Part shown: one piece after another, positions 33,081 to 44,137 of the stretch | Layout of the letters: each line of letters starts with the position of its first letter | Numbering within the stretch: the first letter of the stretch is position 1 | DNA from: Rhyacichthys aspro | Lineage: Eukaryota > Chordata > Actinopteri > Gobiiformes > Rhyacichthyidae | Direction: 5' to 3' | DNA length: 64,000 nucleotides | Assembly: GCA_036850595.1 (NCBI GenBank) | Contig: CM072158.1 | Coordinates: 22,250,915 to 22,314,914, forward strand | Position numbers and translations under genes: made by a program | Notes under the pieces: model-generated | The model's database searches: none | What the model was told of the DNA's origin: nothing | Seen by the model: the letters and a program-made list of their open reading frames with translations, nothing else

Positions 33081-34697
33081 CCTGTCAGGGTTTTCTTTTA
33101 GACCCAAAAGCAGACACAAACCGGTAGGCAGTTCTAACAAGTTTATTGAAGTTGTGCAGCTGAGTGGTGTTGGACCGGAGGTAAGGAGGCAGACAGGTGA
33201 ACAGGTGGGCAGGCAGGCTGGCAGCATCTGGAGACACAAAGAAAAGTTCAGCCGGCGGGTAGAGAGGACTTTCATATACTGGCTCCAACTGAGAGACATG
33301 GAAGCTGGCTGGTAAGTAGGTGAAGGCTTTCGATGTCGGCCGGTGGGCAGAGAGGACTTTCATGTACTGGCTTCAATTGAGAGACATGGAAGCTGGCTGG
33401 TAAGTAGGTGAAGGCTTTGATGTCGGTCAGCAATCTCTTGGTTATGCTCGGCGGAACGGAGTAGGGCAGTTCAAGCACATTTCCAGATGCAATGACATCG
33501 GTGGATATGGTCTTGGACAGATGGTACAGCAATGTCCCTCTCCTGCTCAGGAAATAAAGGAGGCAGATATCCAAGAGCACATTAAATGGTGGCATACCTG
33601 TCCCAAAGACAGAAGTGATTTGTGCGCATACTCCACCCAGGGGAGGAACTGAATCCAACTGGATGGGTTCTGGGCCGCAACACAATGGAGGGCTGCTTCC
33701 AAGTCCTGATTGGCCCTTTCACATAGTCCATTGGTCTGTGGATGAAATCCAGATGAGAGGCTCACCTTTGCTCCTAGGGCTTGACAGAAACTCCTCCAAA
33801 CTTAAGATAAATTGGGGACCTCGATCCGAGGCTATGTCCAGTGGTGTTCCATGGAGTCTGAACACATGCTGGACCAACAAATCAGCCGTCTCTCGAACAG
33901 AAGGTAACTTGGCTAGGGCCACAAAGTGCACTGATTTTGAAAAGCAGTCAACTATGGTTAAAATGACTGAATTACCTTCTGAGACTGGGAGCCCAGAAAC
34001 AAAATAAACAGCAATGTGGGACCATGGGCAACTTGGGACAGGTAGAAGGTGTAGTTGTCCTGCTGGCTGTTGATTGGAGGTCTTACCTCTCGCACAAACT
34101 GTTGAGACATAGGCTCTGGTAACTCTCTCCATGGTTGGCCACCAGAAATGACAACGGAGAAGAGCAGTTGTTCGTCCAATTCCGGGATGGCATGCGAAGC
34201 GGGAAGTATGAATCCATTGCAGAACCTGCAGGCGAACAGACTGAGGGACATACAAACAATTAGGAGGGCCATTACCTGGATCTGGTTCTGTTTCCTGTGC
34301 CTCTTTGATCTTGGACTCGATCTCCGAGGAGATGGATGCAACCATGCAGGATGGAGGTAGGATGTTTTCAACCTCGTCGGGTGAGTCTGTGGGAGAGAAC
34401 TGTAGGATTAGTGTTTCTTGACCCAGGCCGATAGGTCAAGGTGAAGTTGAAGCGTCCGAAAAACAGAGCCCAGCGAGCCTGGCGAGAGTTTAGCCGTTTA
34501 GCTGACTGGATGTATGAGAGATTCTTATGGTCTGTCCAAACTATAAATGGATGTTCAGAGCCTTCAAGATAGTGCCTCCCTTCTTCCATGGCCAACTTGA
34601 CTGCAAGAAGTTCACGATCGCCTATGATGTAATTACTCTCAGCAGGGGACAGACGGCGAGAAAGGAATGCGCAGGGGTGGAGTTTCTGGTCCAAGGG
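33081..34697 (-). mobile_element. Ty3/Gypsy pol fragment with 3' terminal region (A)
   Basis: Minus strand, in order: RNase H (DQKLHPCAFLSRRLSPAESN, LLAVKLAMEEGRHYLEGSEH, FIVWTDHKNLSYIQSAKRLN) at 34694-34370; the integrase zinc-binding region and core (PQSVRLQVLQWIHTSRFACH, then SEGNSVILTIVDCFSKSVHF and DIASDRGPQF) at 34345-33750; the end of the core (GFHPQTNGLCERANQDLEAA) at about 33750-33690; then decayed C-terminal sequence. The stretch 33083-33250 resembles the LTR-like block at 4195. Several frameshifts are present. Confidence 0.8.
33248..33423. repeat. 88-bp tandem duplication
   Basis: Two head-to-tail copies (period 88) containing AGAGAGGACTTTCATATACT and GAGACATGGAAGCTGGCTGG, in the 3' part of the Gypsy fragment. 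Confidence 0.85.
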
Positions 34698-35436
34698 TGC
34701 CGAGGCTTCGGAGCGTGTGTCGAGTAATCCCGGAAATGTTTAGTGAAGCGCGTATCGACACTTGTGTCGTTTAGGGCAAGAGACGTCACTCATGACGTTC
34801 GAAGCCTCACTTGTTCAGGAGATGTTTCGAGACTTCGAGTAGTAGCGCAATTTATGAACCTGTTGCACAAGCACATTCAGAGCCCTCTTCATGTTCACAG
34901 GCACATTCACTGCCCCTGACCTTGTTGAAACACTGCAACAACAGATGTGCCCCTGTCATTATGAGTTATTCAAACATAAGCAAAATGATTTACTGACAAT
35001 TTGAGTATGAATATTTAAGTAATATTACATTCCATTGTAGTGGCATGTTGCATCTGACAATGTATGATATCTGTTCTGTAGTGACGCGGTTAGTACTCTT
35101 GGCTTGAATGCAGGAGATGAGAAGTTCGAATCCCATTGGGAGCAATGTTGTTTGTTTCATTTATTTGTCAAAGTATTACATTAAAGATACTGTACATAAG
35201 GTGCATTTATCAAGATTAACTTATTTTCCTTTACTTGGCAGCCATTCCCATGGCTGCCCTGTTACAGGACAACAGCCTGTTGAGTGCATTACATATTGAT
35301 AATATATCTGGCTGTCTAACAGTCTTTGACCAGCAGGGGGTTTGTGTGCACATGAAGCCTCGAGAAATGAACCTTTTTGTGAACCATTTGGCTGCAAGGC
35401 TTCAGGGCTTCAAGAAGCTTCATCTCGCCATCACTA
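34698..35436. mobile_element. non-autonomous element with tRNA-like insert
   Basis: Separates Gypsy fragments A and B. The left part (GAGGCTTCGGAGCGTGTGTC, then a CGACACTTGTGTCG hairpin) and the right end (CTTCAAGAAGCTTCATCTCG) share GAGGCTTC/GAAGC-type inverted motifs, as in fish hAT-like MITEs. No exact target duplication was found, so borders are approximate. Confidence 0.45.
35082..35145 (+). other. tRNA-like sequence (pol III A and B boxes)
   Basis: GACGCGGTTAGTACTCTTGG resembles a D-arm/A box and AAGTTCGAATCCCATTGGG matches the T-arm/B box consensus GTTCGAATCC at tRNA-like spacing. Acceptor-stem pairing is not evident, so this is more likely a tRNA-derived piece than a functional tRNA. 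Confidence 0.5.
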
Positions 35437-35437
35437 C

Positions 35438-36356
35438 AGACAGGTGAGCAGGTAGGCAGGCAGGCTGGACTGGACTCCAAACCAGCATAAGAATTCATCG
35501 ACCAGTTTCTGGGCGGTTGTCACAGCAGTCTGATCAGGAACAGCATAGGCCTCTGGCCACTTCTTAAAGTAGTTCATGGCCACAATAACATACCGGTTCC
35601 CCTGGTCCATGGTGAGTAATGGGCCTAGGATGTCAACGCCCACTCTCCATGTGTGCCCCCATCTGGTACTACTGCAAGGGGACATGGGATTGATGAATGG
35701 AGCCCTTCTGAGCGGTACAAGAGTCACACCGATGGACGAACACCTCGACATCCCTCCTACAGCCAAGCCAGTAGAATTGCTGCCTCAGTTGCTGCAGGGT
35801 CTTGGTGACACCAAACTGCCCTGCCCCCACTGAACTGTAGACCCACTGGGGGACTCTGCTCCGCAGTCATTGGGGAACCAGGAGCTGCAGGATCTCTCAC
35901 TGGCTGCCCAGGGAGCTCCAGCAGCGGTAGAGCAGGTTGTTCCAGGTTCTGCTGCTGGTCCTGGGGATTGATGGTCTCCTGGATGACAGCTGCCACTTCA
36001 AGGTCACCACCCTGGGAATGCTCCTCCACCCGCTGGCAGAAACGGCACCTCTCCCCCTCACATGGTCACCGGGCACATGTGCATTGCTGTGGAGTCTACC
36101 TGCCCGGTGCTGGATGTCAAAGTCGTAGTCTTCCACCTGGCGAGCTGACCCTTAGGCTCTTTAAAGTTCAGCAACCAGGTAAGTCATGTGTGGTCAGTCC
36201 GCAGAACAAACGTTTGCCCGCACAGGTATGGGCGTAAGTGGTGGAGGCCTCAGACAGCCACCAGCAGTTCCTGGCAGGTAATGCAATGAGGGAGTTGATT
36301 CCTCGTAGCATGCTCAACGCTGTGGATCCTACTTCTGACACAAATGTGGCATGCAA
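35438..36356 (-). mobile_element. Ty3/Gypsy pol fragment (B)
   Basis: A different family from fragment A. Minus strand: RNase H remnant (36356-36168, CAGKRLFCGLTTHD) and EDYDFDIQHRAGRLHSNAH near 36130, integrase N-terminal remnants, then integrase core (ERVGVDILGP-like VGVDILGPLLTMDQGNRYVI, NYFKKWPEAYAVPDQTAVTT) at about 35680-35500. The 3' part is truncated at a GGCAGGCAGGCTGG motif that also occurs in the terminal region of fragment A. Confidence 0.75.
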
Positions 36357-36519
36357 AGGGTATGAAGTATGCAGGAATCAGAGTAGAACTCAAGTAGAGG
36401 TTATTTTAACAACACAAACATTTAACACAACAGTATTTAAATCGCGAACAACCCACCCTCACACATGGTTCCACCTAACAAACTTCCCTTCTTAAGTCTA
36501 ACCTTAACTATAGCCTTAA

Positions 36520-37440
36520 AATTGAGGAGAAGAATTTTGAACTTAATTCTGAATTAAATTGAAAGTTAGTGAAGGGAGGCTAACACTAGGGTAATGTGCT
36601 CTTGTTTGTTTGTTCCTGTTAGTATTCTAGCTGCTGCGTTTTGAACGAGCTGAAAACTTTTCAAGGAGCTATTTGGGCATCCTGCCAGCAAGATATCCAT
36701 TATGCACATATAAAAAAATGCAGTTTTACAAGCTTGGTTTATGTGTGTTTTGAATGATAAATCTTGGTCAAATATTACTCCATGATTCCTAACAGTTGAA
36801 CTGGAAGCTACAGTATGTATTTTAAATCTGCAGTGATAAAACCTTGGTTGAAAAAATCCACCCTCGATCCAGGCGCCCCAGACAATTATAGACCTATATC
36901 CAATCCTCCCTTTATTTCAATTATCCTGGAGAGAGTTGTAGTTAAAGAGCTATCCGGTCATCTGCAGGACAATAATTTATTTGAAAAGTTTCAGTGAGGA
37001 TTCACCAATCCTGTAAGTAGCTTCAGATAATGAACTGGTCTCTGTCCTAGTCTGCTTAGTGCAGTCCCTGAGTCGGCTCAGTGCAGCCTTTGACACAATA
37101 AACAACTGTTACAGATGTTAGAGTCTGACATTGGCTTAGGATGATCAGCTCTCTGCAGGTTTAAATCTTATCTAACAGACTGATACCAATTTGTTGAGTC
37201 AATGAGCCATCATCAGTGTGTACCGCAGTTGGCCATGGAATACCACAGGGCTCTGTATTAGGTCCAATACTTTTTACCTGTTATACATGCTCCACTTAGG
37301 CAATATAATCAGAAGCCATGGCATTCATTTCCATTATGCTGACAAAATCCAGCTGTATCAAAAGATACAGCTAAAAACAATCCTATAGGCAGTTAGAAGA
37401 ATTAGAAGTGTGTGTTAAAGATGTAAGGACCTGGAAAACG
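36520..37440 (+). mobile_element. LINE fragment (L2/CR1-like RT)
   Basis: 36820-37000 encodes FKSAVIKPWLKKSTLDPGAP, DNYRPISNPPF, ILERVVVKELSGHLQDNNLF. Shifted frames continue with GIPQGSVLGPILF-like sequence (37235-37275) and an HYADKIQLYQK-like motif C (37335-37365). The upstream 36520-36800 (GGTAATGTGCTCTTGTTTGT) is a 3'-end type sequence of a related LINE in the other orientation. Broken on the right by the SINE. Confidence 0.6.
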
Positions 37441-37449
37441 TTAGCGGAG

Positions 37450-37880
37450 TGCACGGTAGCGGAGTGGTTAGCGCTCCCGCTTCACAGCAAGAAGGTCGTG
37501 AGTACGAATCCCGGCCGACCCAAAAAAAACATCGTTGGCCGATTGTAGCCAACCCAAAACATCATTGGCTAACTCTGGTCTTTCTGTGAGGAGTCTGCAT
37601 GTCCTCCCCGTGTCACTGTGGGTTCTCTCCGGGATCTCCGGCTTCCTCCCACCGTCCAAAGACATGCATGTATAGGTGAATTGGTGACTCTAAAGTGCCC
37701 CTAGTGGATGAATGTGAGAGTGAATGGTTGTCTGTCAATGTACGTCTAAGTGTCAGCCCTGCGACGAACTGGCCACTGTCCAGGGTGTACCCCGCCTAAG
37801 GCCCAAAGCAGCTGGGATAGGCTCCAGCCACCCGCGACCCCACAAAGTGGGATAAGCGGTAGAAGATGAAATGAAAATGA
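37450..37880 (+). mobile_element. tRNA-derived SINE, full-length copy 1
   Basis: The head matches a pol III promoter: A box TAGCGGAGTGG at 37457-37467 and B box GAGTACGAATCC at 37500-37511. The body has GGAGTCTGCATGTCCTCCCC, GTCCAAAGACATGCATGTAT and GTGCCCCTAGTGGATGAATG. It ends GGGATAAGCGGTAGAAGATG plus an ATGAAA-type tail. Nearly identical to 59352-59789. Confidence 0.88.
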
Positions 37881-40800
37881 AAAAGAGTAGCAGATCAATG
37901 AAACTGGTATCAGTTAATATTTATGGCTTACATAGTCCAGTGAAAAGGTGGAAAGCCCTGTCAAAATTTAAAAGAGATAGAGCCCAAATAGTTTTTATGC
38001 AGGAAACACACCTTGCGGATAACAAGCATGCAAAATTGAACAAGTTGGGTTTTAAACATGTCTTCTATTCTTCGCATGGTTCGGGCAGGCGAAGGGGGGT
38101 GGCGATTTTGGTGTCCAGAGCTCTAAATTATAGCATATATCGGAACATAAAGACAAGGAAAGTAGATACATAATGATAACGGGGAAGATTGATGGTATTA
38201 TGATGACTTTCTAAAACGTGTACATTCCCCGGAGTAGCGATTGGTCCTTGTAAAAGCAGATTTTAGAACTAACAACAACAAGGAGTCAGGGAACTTTAAT
38301 ATGTGGTGGTGATTTTAATATCACATTGAATGAAAAATTGGATTCTTCGAAAGGGAAGGGTGATGTGAGGAACATTGGGAAAAGAATGGTACACTTTATG
38401 AAGGACTCAGGATTAGTTGATGTATGGAGGGATTATCATCCAACTGATAGGGAATACACCCACTACTCGTACGCACACAATGTCTACTCTAGGTTAGATT
38501 ATATTTTCATGTTTAAGAATGATCTATTCAGGCTAAAAAGTTGTGAAATAGGTCCCTGTACTGTCTCGGACCATAGCCCGGTCTACGCTGATAGACCTGC
38601 CTGTACAGGAAAAACAGATCTACCTTATGGAGGTTGAACTCAAACATTTTAAATTATTCGAACATCAGGGAGAGGTTGAAAAACGAAATAGAGCTGTATT
38701 TAGATCATAATGATACAGATGAGGTGTCACCTGCAATACTATGGGACGCATTAAAGGCAGTAATTAGAGGAGAAATAATTAATATTTCTTCCCACCTGAA
38801 AAAAAGTCACTTAGAAGATAAGTTGTTAGATCTACAGCGCAGACACTCTGCAACTCTGAAGGCTGACATTATATCCGAAATAACAAGATTGAAGAAGGAA
38901 ATAGATGACTTAAACACTATGGATATACAGAAAAAACTTCTTTTTACCAAGCAACAATACTACGAGGCAGGGGGGAAGTCACTAAAACTTCTTTCTTACA
39001 AGCTTAGGAAACAACAGGCAGACTGGACTATACATAAGATAAAGAAGCATTTAAATGATCAAATAGAAACTGAACAGGAGAAAATCCAGCAATGCTTTCT
39101 GGACTATTACAAAAGATTATATTCTCAACCCTATATAGCCAATAATCAGGAAGTTGATACCTTCCTGTCCGGACTGGAGTTACCAACAGTGACAGAGGAA
39201 CAAAACAAAGGGTTATTATCCGCAATAACTAAAGAAGAAATTCATTCTGCAATAAAAAGATTAAAGGCAGGGAAAATGGCAGGGGCAGATGGATTTGGCC
39301 CAGAGTGGTACAAAATAATGCAAGATTACTTGGTTCCAACCTTGCTCAAAACATTTAATTGGGTGATGGAAAAGAAAAAGTTAAGTTAAGTTTGGACGCC
39401 GAAAAGGCATTTGATTCAGTGAGGTGGTCCTTTTTATATAAGGTGCTTGGAAAATTTGGTTTTAACAAATCTGTTATTGAAGTAATCTCATGTCTATATG
39501 ATAGGCTAGGATCAAAATTAATGGAGATCTCACTGAATCTTTAGTATTAGAGCGCGGAACGCGACAGGGCTGCTGCAGTTCGCCACTCCTCTTTGCCTTG
39601 TTTATAGAACCATTGAGTCAGTGGATCAGGCAGAGACAGGATGTAACTGGAGTTCAGACAGCAGGGGGTGAGCAAAAACTGGCACTTTTTGCGGATGATT
39701 TATTATTAACTATATCTCACCCCACACAGGTTCTCCCTACAATCATCAGACTATTATCAGACTATGGCTCTTTCTCGGGGTATAAGGTTAATATGAACAA
39801 AACACAGGTATTAACTCTAAATTATGACCCACCAGAAGATATGAATGACTATTATAAATGGAAATGGGATGCAGACAGTATTAAATACCTAGGTGTAATA
39901 TTACACAGAGACCTTAATAAAATGTTTGAGGCTAACTATGGCAATCTGAATACAACAATTAAATCTGATATAGAAAGATGGAATACCTTACCATTTTTGA
40001 ATTTACATTCTAGGATTGATTCAATTAAATCAAACATCCTCCCCAGAATTCTGTATCTATTCCAATGCTTACCAGTTCCTGTACCCCCAAAACAATTTGT
40101 AGAGTGGGATAGGTTGTTGTCAAATAATATTTGGAAAGGAAAAAAAGCTAGAGCCAAATACAAAACCTTACAACTAAAGAAAGACAAGGGTGGTCGAGGC
40201 CTCCCTTGTTTACGAGAATACTACTGTGCTGCCCATTTGAGACCGTTAATATGCCTGTGCTCTCCGGCTTACACCGCAGGATGGAAAGATGTGGAGAATA
40301 TGATTATTGGAACAATACCGGTCAATGCCTTAATAGCTGACATCAAATTGCAGAATAAAATCAACTTGACGGATGAACCTATATCACATACAATGATATC
40401 TGCTTGGAATGAAACGATTAAAATTTGTGGTTTGGAAGAGACCTCTAAAATCTTAAGATGGTGTGCATTTGACTCAGACTTTACCCCAAATCAATATGAT
40501 GATAGATTCAAGGATTGGATTTCGAAAGGCCTGACTAATTATTATTCATTTGTACACAAAGGGACATTCCAAAGCTTTGAGAACTTGCCAAGAAAATATG
40601 GGTTAGGCTCTGATGACTTTTTTAGGTATCTTCAGGTCAGACATTATTTTAACAAAGACCTAAAAGTGAATTTAAACGAACTAGGGTTTTTAGAAACATT
40701 CATATCACTAATTAAATCGGGGACACATAAAAAAATTATGTCCAGCTTATACAACAGCATCCTGCGGTGTAAAAAGGACAGTACTCTTTATGTCAAGGTC

Positions 40801-41588
40801 AAGTGGGAAAAAGAAAGTAACCTGACAATTACAGAGGAAAGTTGGGAATATATATACAAGGTACAGTGGGTCACAACTGGGTCAAATGTATGGCATGAAT
40901 TTTGCTGGAAAAACATAATGAGATTTTTCATTACCCCTAGTCAGAAAAGGTATCATGGCAGTGGTGACACTTGTTGGAGATGTGGGGGGAATGGTGCCAA
41001 CCATTTTCATATTTTCTGGGATTGCCAAGTTGTTCATCAGTATTGGTCTAGAATCCATGAACATATACAGAATGTTTTTTCATTTGTTTTTCCTTTGACG
41101 TTTGAAACCTTATATCTGAGTAACAAACCTGTGGATAAATTGCCCCCCAGGGATAAAAAACTTTTATACATCTTGCTGGCTGCAAGTAAAAAGGCCCTCA
41201 CGAGGAGATGGCTTAAACCTGAACCACCAACAACTGAGGACTGGATTAACATTGTGCAAGAGATCTATACAATGGAAAAACTGTCCTTCTCCCTTAAAGT
41301 GCAGAGGGACACGTTTTACGAAATGTGGTCCAAGTGGACAGAATATGTCAAGCCAGTTAGGTCTGACTTTTTGTGAACACTGCTGATTCATCTGTAGGTA
41401 CACTGATGTAAATGCTCACGTAAATATTGTGATTGTAATTCGGCTCCCCCGCCACCCCCATTCAAGTTCCACGTTCTTTGAAACTGTTATGTAAAAAGTA
41501 TGGAAGCGAGAACAATGTATTGTGTATAGTATAATGTGGGATTTGATATGCTTTCTCAATAAAAAGTAAATTAAAAAAAAAAAAAAAA
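37871..41588 (+). mobile_element. L1-like LINE ORF2, decayed
   Basis: Begins within the SINE tail. Endonuclease: SVNIYGLHSPVKRWKALSKF, IVFMQETHLADNKHAKL (37890-38030), then SRLDYIFMF and SDHSPVY near 38490-38580. Reverse transcriptase: AGADGFGPEWYKIMQ (39275), DAEKAFDSVRWSFLYKVLGK (39398, motif A), ERGTRQGCCSSPLLFALFIE (39550, motif B), LALFADDLLLT (39680, motif C, Phe in place of Tyr). Long C-terminal region (39598-41376 open) with CWRCGGNGANHFHIFWDC near 40975. AATAAA at 41558-41563 and a poly(A) tail to 41588. Frame breaks near 38170, 38630, 39385 and 39544. Confidence 0.85.
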
Positions 41589-41945
41589 AGGGTGATGACT
41601 CGGTTTCATGGCTGTTTTTTGAGACTGTTCCTCTTTTGAACTGTCACAAACTTATCCTGTTGTCCCGGCTGCTCGGGACTTGCTGGGGGGCTGTCTGACC
41701 TGCGATCCGCAGTCCCAACGCTATCTGCGCTAGCCTGGCGACACTTCCATCGTGTAGAGATACACGTCTCTAAACATCTATAAATTTCAAAGGTTGGGTG
41801 TTGGTCAAACAAAACACAGTCACATGCCCAAATGGCTAGGTGTGAGCACAACCTCTGATACTTCCTTTGCCCCCTAGTCAAATTATCAAGTAACTAGTCA
41901 ACCAAACAGTAAAGAACAAAATTCACAAATTACACAATTCACAAA
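41589..41945. other. unassigned sequence after the LINE tail
   Basis: A minus-strand frame 41881-41606 (ACDCVLFDQHPTFEIYRCLE, then DKFVTVQKRNSLKKQP) may be a decayed LINE ORF1 piece. It is not recognised with confidence. Confidence 0.3.
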
Positions 41946-42700
41946 ATTTGATGGAACATTCAACCAACAAAACACAACTAGGAGTTAGCGGATGGCTACA
42001 GGACAAACAATGTGGCCTTGAAACAAGGAGATGTGAAAATACCTTTACAGGACGTAAATGGAAGAGAGACATTATCATTCTAAAGGACTCCCAATTCATC
42101 CCATTTCCTCAGAGCAACAGTCGCTCACATAGAGGAGTACAACAGACTCTACTTGAAAAGAGTAAATAGGCCTTCTGTTGAATCTGTAGATTACTTTGTG
42201 TCTTTAGATAAGACAAACTTAACGTGTGATATGAAAAACTGGCATGAAATTTCAGACATTGTAATGTGAATGACGTGTTGAAATTACCAGATGTAGTAGA
42301 AGGCATGAAAATCAGAGGTAATAACAAGTTAGATTGTACTGTTCCACTGAAGGGAAATTCACTACACTAGGAATAAGAAAAGTGACACAGAGGCCAACAG
42401 GCCTCTAAAGCTTGTGCATACCAACTTAGCGGGCCCAGATGAGCAACAAGTGAAATATTTTGACCTGAACAGTCATCTGTGAAAGAAATGGTATACTTGT
42501 GGCCACAAGTATGCCATTTTTTTCCACAGATGACTTTTTAGGTGCCATACAAAAATATTAAATGCCTCAGGTTAGATAATGGGACAGAGTATACAAGCTG
42601 TTCCTTTCAGTCCTTACTCAGAGAAAACGGTATAAAAAATGAAACATTACATCAATTAAAACAGTATAGTTCAAACACAATGGAGAACTCTTTTTGAGAT
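41946..42700 (+). mobile_element. Ty1/Copia remnant (gag-pre-integrase to integrase)
   Basis: Near 42375-42440 a frame gives RPLKLVHTNLAGPDE, typical of the Copia integrase start. At 42550-42690 a frame gives IKCLRLDNGTEYTSCSFQSL followed by LRENGIKNETLHQL, the integrase core D...GxE region. Upstream, 41950-42300 resembles gag (WLQDKQCGLETRRCENTFTG). Short and heavily broken. Confidence 0.6.
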
Positions 42701-43690
42701 GGGAAGATGTCTGTTAATAAAGTTCTGCTAAAACCCCAAAATGTGAAAAAGCTACATTGGTCCAACCATCAATTTCACAATAACAGCCTTTTTATTGTGA
42801 AATGTTAAATACTAAAAATCACTTTCATTGTTTGATAACGTCACCAACAGATCACATGGAACCCAACGGCTGGTAAAACACAAAACTGCAAGTGCACCTG
42901 CTTTATGGACTGCATAGCATGAAAATAAACCTGAAAGCCAAAAACCTTACTTTTGTGCCAATGAGCATTGATCTGTTACTCCCCAATTTGGGCTGGTTAC
43001 CCAACTTGAGTGAATCACGTTAGTCCGTTAGCCTAAATATAGGTGGCTTTGCGATGATTGGCTGAAGAGGCTGATAGCAATGCCAGCATTAGACAGAAGC
43101 AGTGAACAGATAGAGAGAATGAGACAGCTAGTTGTAGTATGCATACAGGAGGAGCAGTGGCCCTTCCTGGTTCTCCCTCACGAGTGCATGGGTTTAGTGC
43201 AGAAGTTGCTGCATTTAAATCAGACAGCAATGATGAACACTTGGTGAGGGACCAGTTATGTGGCATGGAGCTAAGAAATCAGGGCTTGCAGTGTTGGCAG
43301 CAGAGACCAGTATTAAAGGGTAACTCAACCCCTGGTCAGAGCTCATGGCTCCACTAACAGACAAAACTTGAAAAGTCTTTGAAAAGTGGGCAGAGCCCAG
43401 CGGAGACAGAGGGGACGAGCTGAGGATGAGGCTGAGCGGGGGGCATGCACCTGAGGCCCACAGTGCCAGATTGATTGACACATGTCAGATTGACACAAGT
43501 GTGTGTGGGTTTTTTTTATTTCATCTTAATGTTTGTCACTTTGTCTATGTGACAGTGTTCAGTCACTGCAGTGACCTAATTCTAACAGACAGAGACCGGG
43601 TGTGAACTTGTACTGAGGGCTGTACCAAAGGGGTGGTTTCCTTGCTATAAAAGTGTGATTAACTTATACAAAAGACGTTATGCTGATCAG
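42700..43690. other. no gene recognised
   Basis: Low-information intergenic DNA. A short inverted pair AATTTCACAATAA...TTATTGTGAAA lies near 42772-42805. Frames at 43139-43357 (+) and 43481-43033 (-) overlap each other and show no motifs. Confidence 0.5.
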
Positions 43691-43699
43691 GAAGTGTGC

Positions 43700-44135
43700 A
43701 ATCTGTTGCAAGTATCTGTACACAAATCCTGGAAGCTGAAAACATCCCACTTCTTCCATGGACTCATCGGACATGTCACCCATTGAGCATGTTTGGGATG
43801 CTCTGGATCAGTGTATATGACAGCGTGTTCCAGTTCCTGCCAATATCTAGCAACTTCGCACAGCCATTAAAGAGGAGTGGACCAACATTCCACAGGCCAC
43901 GATCAACAACCTGATCAACTATGTGAAGGAGATGTGTTGTACTGTGTGAGGCAAGTGGTGGTCACACTAGATACTGACTGGACACCCCCAATACAGTAAA
44001 ACTGCACATTTTAGAGTGGCCCTTTTATTGTAGCCAGCCTAGGGCATACCTATGCAATAATCATGCTGTCTAATCAGCATCTTGATATGCCACACCTGTG
44101 AGGTGGATGTATTAACTCGGTAAAGGAGAAGTGCT
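43700..44135 (+). mobile_element. Tc1-like transposon, 3' fragment
   Basis: Frames give DMSPIEHVWDALDQC (43775-43820; the DxxPIEHxWD catalytic-domain end of Tc1 transposases), then RVPVPANI and TAIKEEWTNIPQATINNLIN (43865-43920). The element-type 3' flank follows (TTTAGAGTGGCCCTTTTATT, CACACCTGTGAGGTGGATG). Only the last third of the transposase remains. Confidence 0.8.
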
Positions 44136-44137
44136 CA

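Noticed and set aside
35082..35145. A functional tRNA gene
   Set aside because: B box is good, but no convincing acceptor stem or complete cloverleaf could be paired; treated as tRNA-derived sequence.
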